Part shown: piece after piece, positions 36,347-44,866 of the stretch
Layout of the letters: the number at the start of each line of letters is the position of its first letter
Numbering within the stretch: the stretch's first letter is position 1
Assembly (NCBI RefSeq): GCF_003011885.1
Contig: NZ_PXXO01000004.1
Location: forward strand, 62,001-126,000
Length of the DNA stretch: 64,000 bases
Direction: 5' to 3'
Source of the DNA: Cyanobium usitatum str. Tous
GTDB taxonomy: Bacteria; Cyanobacteriota; Cyanobacteriia; PCC-6307; Cyanobiaceae
Notes under the pieces: model-generated
Told to the model about the DNA's origin: nothing
The model's input: only the letters and a program-made list of their open reading frames with translations
The model's database searches: none
Program-made: the position numbers and the translations under genes

Positions 36347-37840
36347 ATGCCCCCTGTCCGCCCCGCAGCGCTAGCCCTGGGAATCCTGGCCCTACTGGCC
36401 CCCCTGAGCAGCCCGTCCCTGGCCCAGGCCGCACCCACCGCCTCAGCCAAAACCAGCGTGGACACTCCGGCTTTGGGCCCCCTGCAGCTGGAGAACGGTT
36501 ACCCCACGGCCGCCACCGCCCGCAAGCTGTACGACACCCTCGACCTGCAGCGCGCCACCCAGGGCTACCTGTGGGCCCTGCCGGCGGTGGGCTTCAAGGC
36601 CCTCTACGACGCCCAGGCCAAGACCATGGGCGTGCGCAACGGCGACGTGCTGCTTTATCGCACGCTGCAGGACAAGGCGGGGATGCTCACGCCCAACATC
36701 ACCACCCTCTATGCCTTCAGCTTCTGGGATCTGGCCAGGCAGGGTCCGCTGGTGGTGGAGGTGCCGGCGGGTCTCACCGCCGGCGGCGTGCTCGACATCT
36801 GGCAGCAGCCGATCACCGACATGGGTCAGACGGGCCCCGACAAGGGTGCCGGCGGCAAGTATCTGATCCTTCCCCCCGGCGCGGCGGAGGTGGAGGCCCC
36901 CGGCTACCGCATCTTCCGGGCCTCCAGCAACCAGGTCTGGTTCGGCACCCGCGGTCTGGCGCCCGACAAGGCTGTGGCCGAGGCCACCGTGCGCCAGCAC
37001 CGCCTCTACGGCTGGAACCAGCGATCCAATCCGCCGGTGTCCCGCTACGAGGAGGTGGGCGGTCGTCCCTGGCAGTCGGCCCAGCCAGCCGATCTCTCCT
37101 ACTGGCGGCTGCTGAGTGATCTCTACGCCAACGAGCCGGTAGCACCGCGCGACCGGATGATGTTCGGCATGCTGACGCCCCTGGGGATCAGCCCTGGCCA
37201 GCCCTTCAAGCCCGATGCCCGGCAGGCGCGGATCCTCGGCGAGGCGGCCCAGTTGGGCGACCTGATGGCCCGCACCATCGCCTACGACAAGCGCACCCCC
37301 GGCGCCACGGTGTACCCGGGCAAGCACTGGGAGTACGCCGTCCTGTTCGATCTCGATCAGGAATCGCCCGACAAACGGCGCGTGCAGTTCGACGAGCGCA
37401 GCTCCTGGTTCTACGAGGCGATCGGCATGTCGGTGGGCATGCAGGGCCGGGTGCTCGGCTTCGGGCAGGTGTACCTGGAGACCTCCAAGGATTCCCGGGG
37501 CCAGTGGCTCGACGGTGGCCGCACCTACCGCATGCGCGTGCCGGCCAACGCGCCCGTGAAGCAGTTCTGGTCGATCACCCTCTACGACAACCTCAGCCGC
37601 GGCCCGCTGATCACCCCCCAGGGCGCCGCCGACCTCAGCTCCCGCAAGAGCGATCTGGTGAGCAACGCCGACGGCTCGGTGGATGTGGATTTCGGGCCCA
37701 TCCGGCCTGCTGGTGCCAAGAACTGGATCCAGACCACCCCAGGTAAGGGCTGGTTCGCCTACTTCCGCCTCTACGGCCCCACCGAGCCCTATTTCGCCAA
37801 AACCTGGCAACTTAACGACATCACGACGATCCAGCCATGA
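36347..37840 (+). CDS. Exported DUF1254/DUF1214 protein, copy 1 (497 aa)
   Basis: Residues 1-28 are a signal peptide (ALALGILALLAPLSSPSLAQA). The DUF1254 part (about 50-200) includes YLWALPAVGFKALYDAQ, TPNITTLYAFSFWDL and VVEVPAGLTAGGVLDIWQQ; the DUF1214 part (about 330-490) includes DGGRTYRMRVPANAPVKQFW and SITLYDN. The biochemical role of these domains is not established. It overlaps the next gene by 4 nt (ATGA). GC content appears higher than in the neighbouring hydrolase. It has no close cyanobacterial core-gene counterpart that I recognise, suggesting an accessory origin. Confidence 0.85.
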   Translation: MPPVRPAALALGILALLAPLSSPSLAQAAPTASAKTSVDTPALGPLQLENGYPTAATARKLYDTLDLQRATQGYLWALPAVGFKALYDAQAKTMGVRNGDVLLYRTLQDKAGMLTPNITTLYAFSFWDLARQGPLVVEVPAGLTAGGVLDIWQQPITDMGQTGPDKGAGGKYLILPPGAAEVEAPGYRIFRASSNQVWFGTRGLAPDKAVAEATVRQHRLYGWNQRSNPPVSRYEEVGGRPWQSAQPADLSYWRLLSDLYANEPVAPRDRMMFGMLTPLGISPGQPFKPDARQARILGEAAQLGDLMARTIAYDKRTPGATVYPGKHWEYAVLFDLDQESPDKRRVQFDERSSWFYEAIGMSVGMQGRVLGFGQVYLETSKDSRGQWLDGGRTYRMRVPANAPVKQFWSITLYDNLSRGPLITPQGAADLSSRKSDLVSNADGSVDVDFGPIRPAGAKNWIQTTPGKGWFAYFRLYGPTEPYFAKTWQLNDITTIQP

Positions 37841-39252
37841 AGACCAGCAACCAGCGTCCGCCCAGAAGCCTGGGGCTGATCCTCGCCCTGATGGCAGTGA
37901 CCAGCGCCGCGCCGGGACCAGCCCTAGCCGCCTCTGTGGCGCCAGCCCCCACCCCCGCCGAAGCAAAGGCCATCGCCGCGGAGGCCTGGCTCTACGCCTA
38001 TGCCCCCCTGCAGGGCTACCAGACCCTCTGGAACCAGACCCAGAACAAGACCTTCCCTGGCTACGTGGGCGGCTTCAACCGCTTCCGCCACTACAGCCGC
38101 TCCGCCACCCCGGCCGACACGGACATCGTCACCCCCAACAACGACACGCCCTATTCCTGGGCCTGGCTGGATCTAAGGGCTGAACCGATTGTGCTGAAGC
38201 TGCCGGCGGTGCCGGCACCCCGCTATTACGTCAACCAGTGGTTCGACCTTTACACCCATAACTTCGCGTACACCGGTGTGCGGGCCACGGGGCGCGGCGC
38301 CGGCACTTATTTGTTCGCCGGCCCCCGCTGGCAAGGCAGCGTGCCCAAGGGGATCACCAAGGTGTTCCGCGCCGAAACCGATTTCGTCGGCACCCTCACC
38401 CGCACCCAGCTCAACGGGCCCGGGGACATCCCAGCGCTTCAGGCGCTGCAGGCGAAATACCAGTTGATCCCCCTTTCGAGCTTCGAAGGGACCAAGCCGC
38501 CCAAGCCCGCTCCGCCGGTGAACTGGCCCGCCTGGGATCCGGCAAAGGCCGAGGGAATCGGCTTCATCGGCTATCTCAACGCCCTGCTGCCGTTCATGCC
38601 CACCGTGCCGTCGGAGCAGGGGATGATGAATCGCTTCGCCCGCATCGGCATCGGCCCAGGGCGGCCCTTTGACCCCAAACAACTGACTCCCGCCACCCGC
38701 AGCGCCATCGAGGCCGGGGTGGCCGCCGCCGCCGCCAACCTGCGCACCAAGGCCCTGGCCCAAAGCAGTTCCAAGGGCTTCTTCGGCACCCGCGAGGAAC
38801 TCGGGAGCGATTACCTCACCTACCGGGCCATGGGGGCGATGCTGGGTATCTACGGCAACAGCAGTTCCGAGGCCTTCTACGCCACCCAGCAGAAAGGCCC
38901 CGACGGCAAGGTGCTCGATGGCCGCCGCCAGTGGGTGCTGCGCTTCCCCGCCGGCCAGCTACCGCCGGTGAGTGAGTTCTGGTCGATCACGATGTATTCA
39001 CTCCCCCAGAGATTGCTGGTGGCCAATCCGATCAACCGCTATTCGATCGGGGATCGCACTGAGGGCCTGAAGCTGGGGGCAGATGGCTCCCTGGAGATCT
39101 ATCTCCAGCATGAAAACCCAGGCCCAGCCAAGGTCTCCAACTGGCTGCCGGCTCCTGCTGGGCCCTTCTTCTTCGTGGGCCGTCTCTATGGGCCAGGACC
39201 GTCGGCCCTTTCAGGGCAATGGCAGCTACCTGCCCTGCAGGAACGTCCCTAG
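37837..39252 (+). CDS. Exported DUF1254/DUF1214 protein, copy 2 (471 aa)
   Basis: A signal peptide (about 1-31, LILALMAVTSAAPGPALAA) precedes the DUF1254 part (EAWLYAYAPLQGYQTLWNQT, VTPNNDTPYSWAWLDLRAEP, PRYYVNQWFDLYTHNFAYTG) and the DUF1214 part (RRQWVLRFPAGQLPPVSEFW, SITMYSLPQRLLVANPINRY). It is a diverged paralogue of copy 1 and translationally coupled to it. Its last 27 nt overlap the 3' end of convergent nagB. A soluble periplasmic or surface protein acting together with copy 1 is an inference. Confidence 0.86.
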   Translation: MKTSNQRPPRSLGLILALMAVTSAAPGPALAASVAPAPTPAEAKAIAAEAWLYAYAPLQGYQTLWNQTQNKTFPGYVGGFNRFRHYSRSATPADTDIVTPNNDTPYSWAWLDLRAEPIVLKLPAVPAPRYYVNQWFDLYTHNFAYTGVRATGRGAGTYLFAGPRWQGSVPKGITKVFRAETDFVGTLTRTQLNGPGDIPALQALQAKYQLIPLSSFEGTKPPKPAPPVNWPAWDPAKAEGIGFIGYLNALLPFMPTVPSEQGMMNRFARIGIGPGRPFDPKQLTPATRSAIEAGVAAAAANLRTKALAQSSSKGFFGTREELGSDYLTYRAMGAMLGIYGNSSSEAFYATQQKGPDGKVLDGRRQWVLRFPAGQLPPVSEFWSITMYSLPQRLLVANPINRYSIGDRTEGLKLGADGSLEIYLQHENPGPAKVSNWLPAPAGPFFFVGRLYGPGPSALSGQWQLPALQERP

Positions 39253-39981
39253 GGCCGCCCGATCCGCCACCACCTCCAGCCGGGGGTGGTGCTGCAGCCA
39301 GCTGGCTGGCACCTCAGGGCAGGGGGGCTCCTGCAAAGCCCGTTTCAAAATGGCAGCTTTACTGGCCCCGGTGACCACCAGCAGGATCCGCTCTGCCGCC
39401 AGGATCTCCGCCAGTCCCAGCGTGATCGCCTGGGCCGGCACCGCCTCGGGATCGCCGCCAAAGGCACCAGCGTTCTGGGTACGGGTGGCGGCGCTGAGGG
39501 TCAGGCAGCGGCAGGGGGCTTGAGCTCCGCAGGGTGGCTCGTTGAAGCCCACATGGCCGTTTAAGCCCAGGCCGAGCAGCTGCAGCCCCACGCCACCGGC
39601 AACCGCGAGGGCGGCCCCGTAGCGCCTGGCCTCAGCCTGGGGATCGCTTGCCAGGCCATCGGGCAGCAGCACCTGCTCAGGCTGCAAACCCAGGGGGCGC
39701 TGCAGTCGGGCAGCCATGAAGGCCGTAAAGGAACGGGTATCGGTGGCCACCAAGCCCACATATTCATCCAGGTTGAAGCTCAGCCAGCCCTGGCAGATCG
39801 CCTGCTGTTGCGCCCCACTGAGCTGCTCAAGCTGCTGGGCTAAGGCCGCGTAGACAGGCTCCATGGTGCGTCCAGTGGCCAGTCCCAGGGGAAGCCGGGG
39901 CCGCTGCAGGCGCTCTTCCAGCAGGCGGGAAGCCACCGCAGCAGCCACGGCCGGCCCATCAACGAAGCAGCGCAACTCCAA
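39226..39981 (-). CDS. nagB: Glucosamine-6-phosphate deaminase / 6-phosphogluconolactonase family (about 251 aa)
   Basis: Motifs LGLATGRTMEPVY, FNLDEYVGL and LGLGLNGHVGFNEPP match NagB (the general-base aspartate in FNLDEY and histidine in GHVGFNEP), which converts GlcN-6-P to Fru-6-P and ammonia. The start is unclear: the SpoIID gene stop lies at 39984-39986, and the first usable codon after it is TTG at 39981; a CTG at 39987 overlapping that stop (CTGA) or an ATG/GTG inside the upstream gene are alternatives. Confidence 0.85.
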   Translation of the reverse strand: MELRCFVDGPAVAAAVASRLLEERLQRPRLPLGLATGRTMEPVYAALAQQLEQLSGAQQQAICQGWLSFNLDEYVGLVATDTRSFTAFMAARLQRPLGLQPEQVLLPDGLASDPQAEARRYGAALAVAGGVGLQLLGLGLNGHVGFNEPPCGAQAPCRCLTLSAATRTQNAGAFGGDPEAVPAQAITLGLAEILAAERILLVVTGASKAAILKRALQEPPCPEVPASWLQHHPRLEVVADRAALGTFLQGR

Positions 39982-39983
39982 CT

Positions 39984-41276
39984 TCAGGGGCTGACGTAGG
40001 GGCGCAACTCCGTTCCGCGGTAGTAGTGATGCAGGATCTGCTCGTAGCTCTGGCCCCGGTTGGCCATGCCGTGGGCGCCCCACTGGCTCATACCCACACC
40101 ATGGCCGAAGCCCCGGCCGATCGCCAGCAGCGAAGGCGGCGGCAGTTGCACGGGCACCTGATCCGGGGTGATGGCAGGCTCGGATAGCCCACTCTGGTCG
40201 GCAGCCCGCGGCATCAGCGGCGGCAAGACCGGCAGGGCCGCCAGCTGTGGGGCCAGCACCTCAAAGCGCACCATGGTGCTCTTGAGCCCCAGTCGGCTGC
40301 GCAGCTGGGCGCCGGTGAGCACCAGGGTGCCGGCAGGGCCAGTCACCCGCGCCTGGCGCACCCGACCAGAGCCGGTGGTGGCGAGCACATCGATGCGCTG
40401 GGCACCGCCGATCTCGCCAAACGCCTTCTGCAGCTGCTCGGGCTCCAGGCGCAACTGCCAGGCGTGCACCGGGCTGTGCTGATCAAAATCGGGCACGCTC
40501 ACCAAGTACGGAAGCTGCTGGCTCCAGAGATCACCGCTGTTTTCGGTGCTGCCACCGGCGCTGCTGTGAAAAACAGCGTTGGCCAAGCTGGGACCAAACA
40601 TCAACACCTGGCCGCGGGTGCTACTAACCGCCTGACGGGTTGAGGGGGTTTCCGCCTCAACACCCTTATAAACCTGGCTCGAAACCGTGGCGCTCACGTC
40701 AAAGGCGGCAGCTGGCTTGCGCTGACGCAGGGCATAGGTGCGGGCGGCCACCGCCTGAGCGCGCAGGGCTGCCTGGGGCCAGCTCGCCGGCATCTCGCTG
40801 GCCACCACGCTGGGCAGGTAGGCCTCAAGGGCCACATGGTTCACGGCCTGTAGGGATGAGCTACCCACAAGCACCTGCAGTCGGCCGCGATAGCCCCGCT
40901 GCTGTAGCTGAAAATCGGCGCCTTCCTGGGGGCTGAACTGCAAATTCAGCGGGGCTCCAGCGGACTGGGCTGCCGGCTCCAGCCAGAGCTCTCTAACTGC
41001 AGGCAGTCGCTCCACGCCGGCGGGGCGTTCCAGCACAAGGCTGCCGGCAGCCAGCTGCAACACCACCGGCTCCAGCGGCGCCAGCGACCAGCGCTGGCTA
41101 CCGGCCCGCAACACCAAGGGCTGCTGAGGGGCCGCCAGCGTGAGCTTGGCCGTTTCGAGCAACAGCACCCGCACCTGCGGGTTGGCCTGCTGGGCCCGCA
41201 GCTTTCCCGGAGCAGCACCGGTCAGCACCAGGGCGCTTGCCAGCAAAGACACCAGGGAAAAGCGCGCTACAGGCAC
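39984..41276 (-). CDS. SpoIID/LytB-domain exported protein (430 aa)
   Basis: A signal peptide (about 1-28, [18 protein letters not shown]) is followed by a beta-rich region and the SpoIID domain: [63 protein letters not shown] and the final [19 protein letters not shown]. SpoIID proteins cleave or assist cleavage of denuded peptidoglycan glycan strands; cyanobacteria do not sporulate, so a cell-wall remodelling role is likely. It is upstream of nagB on the same strand, and amino-sugar recycling is a reasonable shared theme. Confidence 0.87.
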   Translation of the reverse strand: MPVARFSLVSLLASALVLTGAAPGKLRAQQANPQVRVLLLETAKLTLAAPQQPLVLRAGSQRWSLAPLEPVVLQLAAGSLVLERPAGVERLPAVRELWLEPAAQSAGAPLNLQFSPQEGADFQLQQRGYRGRLQVLVGSSSLQAVNHVALEAYLPSVVASEMPASWPQAALRAQAVAARTYALRQRKPAAAFDVSATVSSQVYKGVEAETPSTRQAVSSTRGQVLMFGPSLANAVFHSSAGGSTENSGDLWSQQLPYLVSVPDFDQHSPVHAWQLRLEPEQLQKAFGEIGGAQRIDVLATTGSGRVRQARVTGPAGTLVLTGAQLRSRLGLKSTMVRFEVLAPQLAALPVLPPLMPRAADQSGLSEPAITPDQVPVQLPPPSLLAIGRGFGHGVGMSQWGAHGMANRGQSYEQILHHYYRGTELRPYVSP

Positions 41277-41348
41277 GGGTGCTGCTTCTCCCGACTCAGG
41301 TGGCCCATTGTGCCCGGCGTGGCAACATGCGCCAGAGGCAGCACGACC

Positions 41349-42308
41349 GTGCAGGTCACCTTTTTAGGCACCAGCTCCGGTGTGCCCACCCGGGGCCGCA
41401 ATGTCTCGGCGGTGGCGCTGCGTCTGCCCCAGCGCAGCGAGCTGTGGTTGTTCGACTGCGGCGAGGGCACCCAGCACCAGTTTCTGCGCAGCGACCTGCG
41501 GGTGAGCCAGCTGCGGCGGATTTTCGTCACCCACATGCACGGCGACCATGTATTTGGCCTGCCCGGCCTGCTGGCCAGCCTCGGCCTGGCGGGCACCTGC
41601 ACAGGCATCGACCTCTACGGCCCCGATCCCCTGCGCGACTACCTCGAAGGGGTGCTGCGCACCTCCTCCACCCGGATCAGCTACCCCCTTCGCACCCACC
41701 GGGTGCGATCCGCTGCCGAGAGCGGTGCCCTGCTCCTCGATGACGACGACCTCACGGTGCGCTGCACTCCGCTGACCCACCGGGTGCCTGCCTACGCCTA
41801 CCGGGTCGATCAGAAGCCGCGGGCTGGCCGCTTCGACGTGGAGCGAGCCAAGGCCCTCGGCATCCCGCCAGGGCCGATCTACGCCGAGCTCAAGGCTGGG
41901 CGCGACATCAGCCTTGAAGACGGCCGGATCATCAATGGCTCCAGCCTTTGCGGCCCCGATCGCCCAGGGGCCAGCGTTGTTTATTGCACCGACACCGTGT
42001 TCTGCGAAGCGGCGGTGGAGCTGGCCCGCGGCGCTGACCTACTGATCCACGAATCCACCTTTTCCCACGCCGAAGCGGAGCTTGCCTACCAGCGCCAGCA
42101 CTCCACCAGCACGATGGCAGCCCAAACCGCCCTGGAGGCCGGCGTCAAGCAACTGGTGCTCACCCACCTGAGCCCTCGCTACATGCCAGGCAATCCTATG
42201 ACCCCCGACGACCTGGTAGCGGAAGCCCAATCCATCTTCCCCAACACCCTGGTGGCCAAGGATTTCCTCAGCATCGACATCACCCCATCCGAACCAGCCA
42301 CGGCCTAG
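41349..42308 (+). CDS. rnz: Ribonuclease Z (319 aa)
   Basis: This tRNA 3'-processing endonuclease of the metallo-beta-lactamase fold has the zinc motif [15 protein letters not shown] (H62, H64, D66, H67), the N-terminal [17 protein letters not shown], the exosite-like region [19 protein letters not shown], and the late histidine in [11 protein letters not shown] chose GTG at 41349 because homology starts there; an ATG at 41310 is in frame. Confidence 0.94.
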   Translation: MQVTFLGTSSGVPTRGRNVSAVALRLPQRSELWLFDCGEGTQHQFLRSDLRVSQLRRIFVTHMHGDHVFGLPGLLASLGLAGTCTGIDLYGPDPLRDYLEGVLRTSSTRISYPLRTHRVRSAAESGALLLDDDDLTVRCTPLTHRVPAYAYRVDQKPRAGRFDVERAKALGIPPGPIYAELKAGRDISLEDGRIINGSSLCGPDRPGASVVYCTDTVFCEAAVELARGADLLIHESTFSHAEAELAYQRQHSTSTMAAQTALEAGVKQLVLTHLSPRYMPGNPMTPDDLVAEAQSIFPNTLVAKDFLSIDITPSEPATA

Positions 42309-42406
42309 CCCTGCAACAGTTCGCGTTAATCGGCTGCGGAGGGCCCTTTCCCCGTGATACAAGGTCTCCGATGCGGTCTTTACCGCCTACCCGCCGGCTT
42401 TTTCCA

Positions 42407-42928
42407 ATGGCCTCCTCCTTCCCCTCGGCTGCCCTCCGCAAGGCGGTTCGCGTTCTTGCTCGAACCATGCTGGCCCTGCTGCTGTTCATGGGCTTCGGCA
42501 GCCCGGCTCTGGCAGCCGCCTGGACCACAGAGCAGCTCACCGTGCCCGCCACGCCAGACGGCACCCTGGTGACCTTCAGCGAGCAGGAGATCAAGGCCGG
42601 TCGCAAGGTGTTTAACAGCAGCTGCGGCGAGTGCCACGCCGGTGGCATCACCAAAACCAATCAGAACGTGGGCCTCGACCCTGAAACTCTGGCCCTGGCG
42701 ACGCCGTCGCGGGACAGCGTTGAGGCCCTGGTGGACTACATGAAGGACCCCACCTCCTACGACGGGGAATACAGCATTGCTGACGTGCACCCCAGCATGC
42801 GCAGCAGCGACATCTTCGTGAAAATGCGCGACCTCGACGACGACGACCTGCGCCTGATGGCTGGCTACATCCTGGTGGCCCCCAAGGTTCAGGGCATCCA
42901 GTGGGGCGGCGGCAAGATCTACTTCTAA
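42407..42928 (+). CDS. psbV: Photosystem II cytochrome c-550, PsbV (173 aa)
   Basis: This lumenal extrinsic subunit stabilises the Mn cluster of photosystem II. A signal peptide (about 1-36, TMLALLLFMGFGSPALA) precedes the mature protein AAWTTEQLTVPATPDG. The haem site is SSCGECHAGG (C73, C76, H77) and the second ligand is the histidine in ADVHPSMRSSDIF (about H128), which is the bis-His ligation expected for c-550. The C-terminus IQWGGGKIYF is typical. An in-frame ATG at 42371 is possible. A strong terminator follows. Confidence 0.96.
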   Translation: MASSFPSAALRKAVRVLARTMLALLLFMGFGSPALAAAWTTEQLTVPATPDGTLVTFSEQEIKAGRKVFNSSCGECHAGGITKTNQNVGLDPETLALATPSRDSVEALVDYMKDPTSYDGEYSIADVHPSMRSSDIFVKMRDLDDDDLRLMAGYILVAPKVQGIQWGGGKIYF

Positions 42929-42949
42929 TTCTCAGATCAACTTCTAGCC

Positions 42950-43459
42950 TCAATCCCCCTGTTCAGCCGGTGCAATAGCACCGGCTTTTTTATTGGCCGT
43001 AAAAGGCGGTGGCTTGCAGTTGGCCAGGTCTAGGGAGGTGGGCTGCTTGCTGTACCACCACTCCTGCAACTGGGATTCAAGCCGCATCGGGAACAGGGTG
43101 ATCACCGTGCGGGTGGGGCGGGCGCCGGGCTGCAGCAGTTCAACGGCATAGGACGGGCAGCGGCGGGAGGCCAGATCCGGCACAAAGCGCCGGCCGATGC
43201 GCCGCCAGCTTGGCTCCTTGCTATGCCAGGCCAACCGACAGCAGGGCCAGGGCAACTCCTCGCGATCAAACAGGCGGCAGCAGGGGCCCAGCACCCGATA
43301 GCTGTAGTGGCCGCCGGGGCTGGTGTGCTCGCTCCCTGGCTCCAGCAGGGCTGCGACGTTGCCCCGGGAGGGGGGTGCCTGGGCTGACACAGAACTGCGG
43401 CTCGGGGATGACAGCAAAAAGCCACCCCTAAGGGTGGCAGAGAAGTTCAGATTGCTCAA
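42950..43459 (-). CDS. Cys-rich hypothetical protein (169 aa)
   Basis: The central part contains RVLGPCCRLFDREELPWPCC followed by RLAWHSKEPSW and RCPSYAVELLQPG, with two CC pairs that suggest metal or disulfide chemistry. I recognise no named family. The frame is not a shadow of any other gene and runs opposite to psbV. Its last codons (KKAGAIAPAE) are encoded by the psbV terminator hairpin, so the true end or the gene itself is open to question. Confidence 0.5.
   Translation of the reverse strand: MSNLNFSATLRGGFLLSSPSRSSVSAQAPPSRGNVAALLEPGSEHTSPGGHYSYRVLGPCCRLFDREELPWPCCRLAWHSKEPSWRRIGRRFVPDLASRRCPSYAVELLQPGARPTRTVITLFPMRLESQLQEWWYSKQPTSLDLANCKPPPFTANKKAGAIAPAEQGD
42966..42991 (+). terminator. 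Strong intrinsic terminator after psbV
   Basis: A perfect 8-bp stem (GCCGGTGC / GCACCGGC) with loop AATA is followed by TTTTTT, 37 nt after the psbV stop. It works only for the plus strand; on the minus strand no U-tract follows the hairpin. Confidence 0.93.
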
Positions 43460-43480
43460 GCGCAGGTCCGGGATTTGCCG

Positions 43481-43494
43481 AGCCTGCGCAGGCT
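43481..43494. repeat. 14-bp palindrome between petF and the Cys-rich gene
   Basis: AGCCTGCGCAGGCT is a perfect palindrome 11 nt past the petF stop (minus strand). With no loop or U-tract it is a poor terminator; it may be a protein-binding site or chance. Confidence 0.3.
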
Positions 43495-43504
43495 GATCTG
43501 GGGC

Positions 43505-43804
43505 TCAATAGAGCTCTTCTTCGGCGTGGGTCTTGATGGTGCAGTCGCTGGTGGGGTAGGCCACGCAGGTGAGCACAAAACCAGCTTCGATCTGGTCGTC
43601 GTCGAGGAAGCTCTGGTCGCTTTGATCGACGGTGCCGGAGGTCAGCTTGCCTGCACAGGTGGAGCAAGCGCCAGCGCGGCAGGAGTAGGGCAGATCAACG
43701 CCCTGCTCTTCAGCAGCGTCGAGGATGTACTGGTCATCAGGAACCTCGATGGTCTTGTTGAGGCCTTCGCTCTCGCTGATGAGGGTGACCTTGTAGGAAG
43801 CCAT
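43505..43804 (-). CDS. petF: Plant-type [2Fe-2S] ferredoxin (99 aa)
   Basis: This is the soluble electron carrier from photosystem I to FNR, FTR and other enzymes. The cluster ligands are C42, C47, C50 and C80 ([16 protein letters not shown] and FVLTCVAYP), with the Glu-rich C-terminus HAEEELY used for partner docking. Length and spacing are those of photosynthetic ferredoxin I. ftrV, one possible partner, lies about 11 kb away. The 141-nt upstream gap has no clear consensus promoter. Confidence 0.96.
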   Translation of the reverse strand: MASYKVTLISESEGLNKTIEVPDDQYILDAAEEQGVDLPYSCRAGACSTCAGKLTSGTVDQSDQSFLDDDQIEAGFVLTCVAYPTSDCTIKTHAEEELY

Positions 43805-43945
43805 GAAAAAGATTGGGGCTCACAGGCACCCGGAAGCCGGGCCTGTAGGACTCGCCCTTCATACATCCGCCGGACGCCCTAACTGTCGATTTGGCGGCCA
43901 GAACGCTGGAAGGCCAATCAAATTGAAGGCACAGATCAGCGTGCC

Positions 43946-44866
43946 TTATGCGACACGCCGGATCGTCATCAGGCCCCACTGGCTTTGTTCCGCCGTGAGT
44001 TCGGCCTGCCAGCCCTCGTCCCGCAGGGCCAGCTGCAACGCCGGAGCCTGGTCAACGAGCAGGCCACTGAGCAGACCCACGCCGTTGGCAGCCAGCACGG
44101 TGTTGAAGGCTGGACAAAGGGCCTGAATCACCGGAGCGAGGATGTTGCACAGCAAAAGATCGGCCGGCTGGCCCTCGAGCAGCTCAGCCAGGGCTTCTAC
44201 CGAGCCCAGTTGCACCCGCACTTGAGGCGTGAGCCCGTTGAGGGCGGCATTGTCGGTGGTGGCTCGCACCGCCAGCGAATCGGTATCGACAGCCGCCACC
44301 GAGGCCGCGCCCAGCCGCAGGGCAGCCAGGCCCAGCACGCCGCTACCGCAGCCGAGGTCGGCCACCCGCAGGCCAGCCAGCCCCTCTTGCGTCATGGCGG
44401 CCAGCAGCTCCAAGGCCTCCAGGCACAGCCTGGTGGTGGGATGGCTGCCGGTGCCGAAGGCACTGCCCGGATCCATGGCAATTAGCCGCCTCTCGGCATG
44501 CTCGGGCGGACAGGGCAGCCACGCAGGCAGGATCAGCAGCCCCTTGCCCACAGGATCGGCCTGCCAGTGCTGCTTCCAGCTGAGGCTCCAGTCTTCATCG
44601 GCCTGCTGACTCCACCGCAGCGGGGGCAGGGCCAAGCCGAAGGGCTCGGCCAGGGGCGCCAGAGCCAGAGCCAGCTGTTGCCGCTCCAGCTCAGGCCAAT
44701 CGATTGCAGGCAACCAGGCAATCAGCTGCCGCTGGCTGGGGGTTTCGGGGCGGTGCTGAACCGCAACCCGAGCTATGCCCAGGTCAGCGAGCTTCCAGAG
44801 CAGGGATTCCTCCAGCTCCGGCAGGGAGGCCAGCTCCAGTCGCCACCAGCCCGGGGCAGCAGCCAT
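43946..44866 (-). CDS. prmA: Ribosomal protein L11 methyltransferase PrmA (306 aa)
   Basis: SAM motif I is VADLGCGSGVLGLAALRLGA, with DPGSAFGTGSHPTTRLCLE and DLLLCNILAPVIQAL characteristic of PrmA, which trimethylates L11. An N-terminal substrate-recognition domain is present. The ATG at 44866 overlaps the serA stop by one base (TGATG), so the two are translationally coupled, an arrangement I recall in picocyanobacteria. Confidence 0.93.
   Translation of the reverse strand: MAAAPGWWRLELASLPELEESLLWKLADLGIARVAVQHRPETPSQRQLIAWLPAIDWPELERQQLALALAPLAEPFGLALPPLRWSQQADEDWSLSWKQHWQADPVGKGLLILPAWLPCPPEHAERRLIAMDPGSAFGTGSHPTTRLCLEALELLAAMTQEGLAGLRVADLGCGSGVLGLAALRLGAASVAAVDTDSLAVRATTDNAALNGLTPQVRVQLGSVEALAELLEGQPADLLLCNILAPVIQALCPAFNTVLAANGVGLLSGLLVDQAPALQLALRDEGWQAELTAEQSQWGLMTIRRVA

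Noticed and set aside
36443-37966. A 507-codon minus-strand frame opposite the first DUF1254 gene
   Set aside because: It is composition-driven: it mirrors a GC-rich gene with clear domains and a signal peptide on the plus strand, and has no motif of its own.
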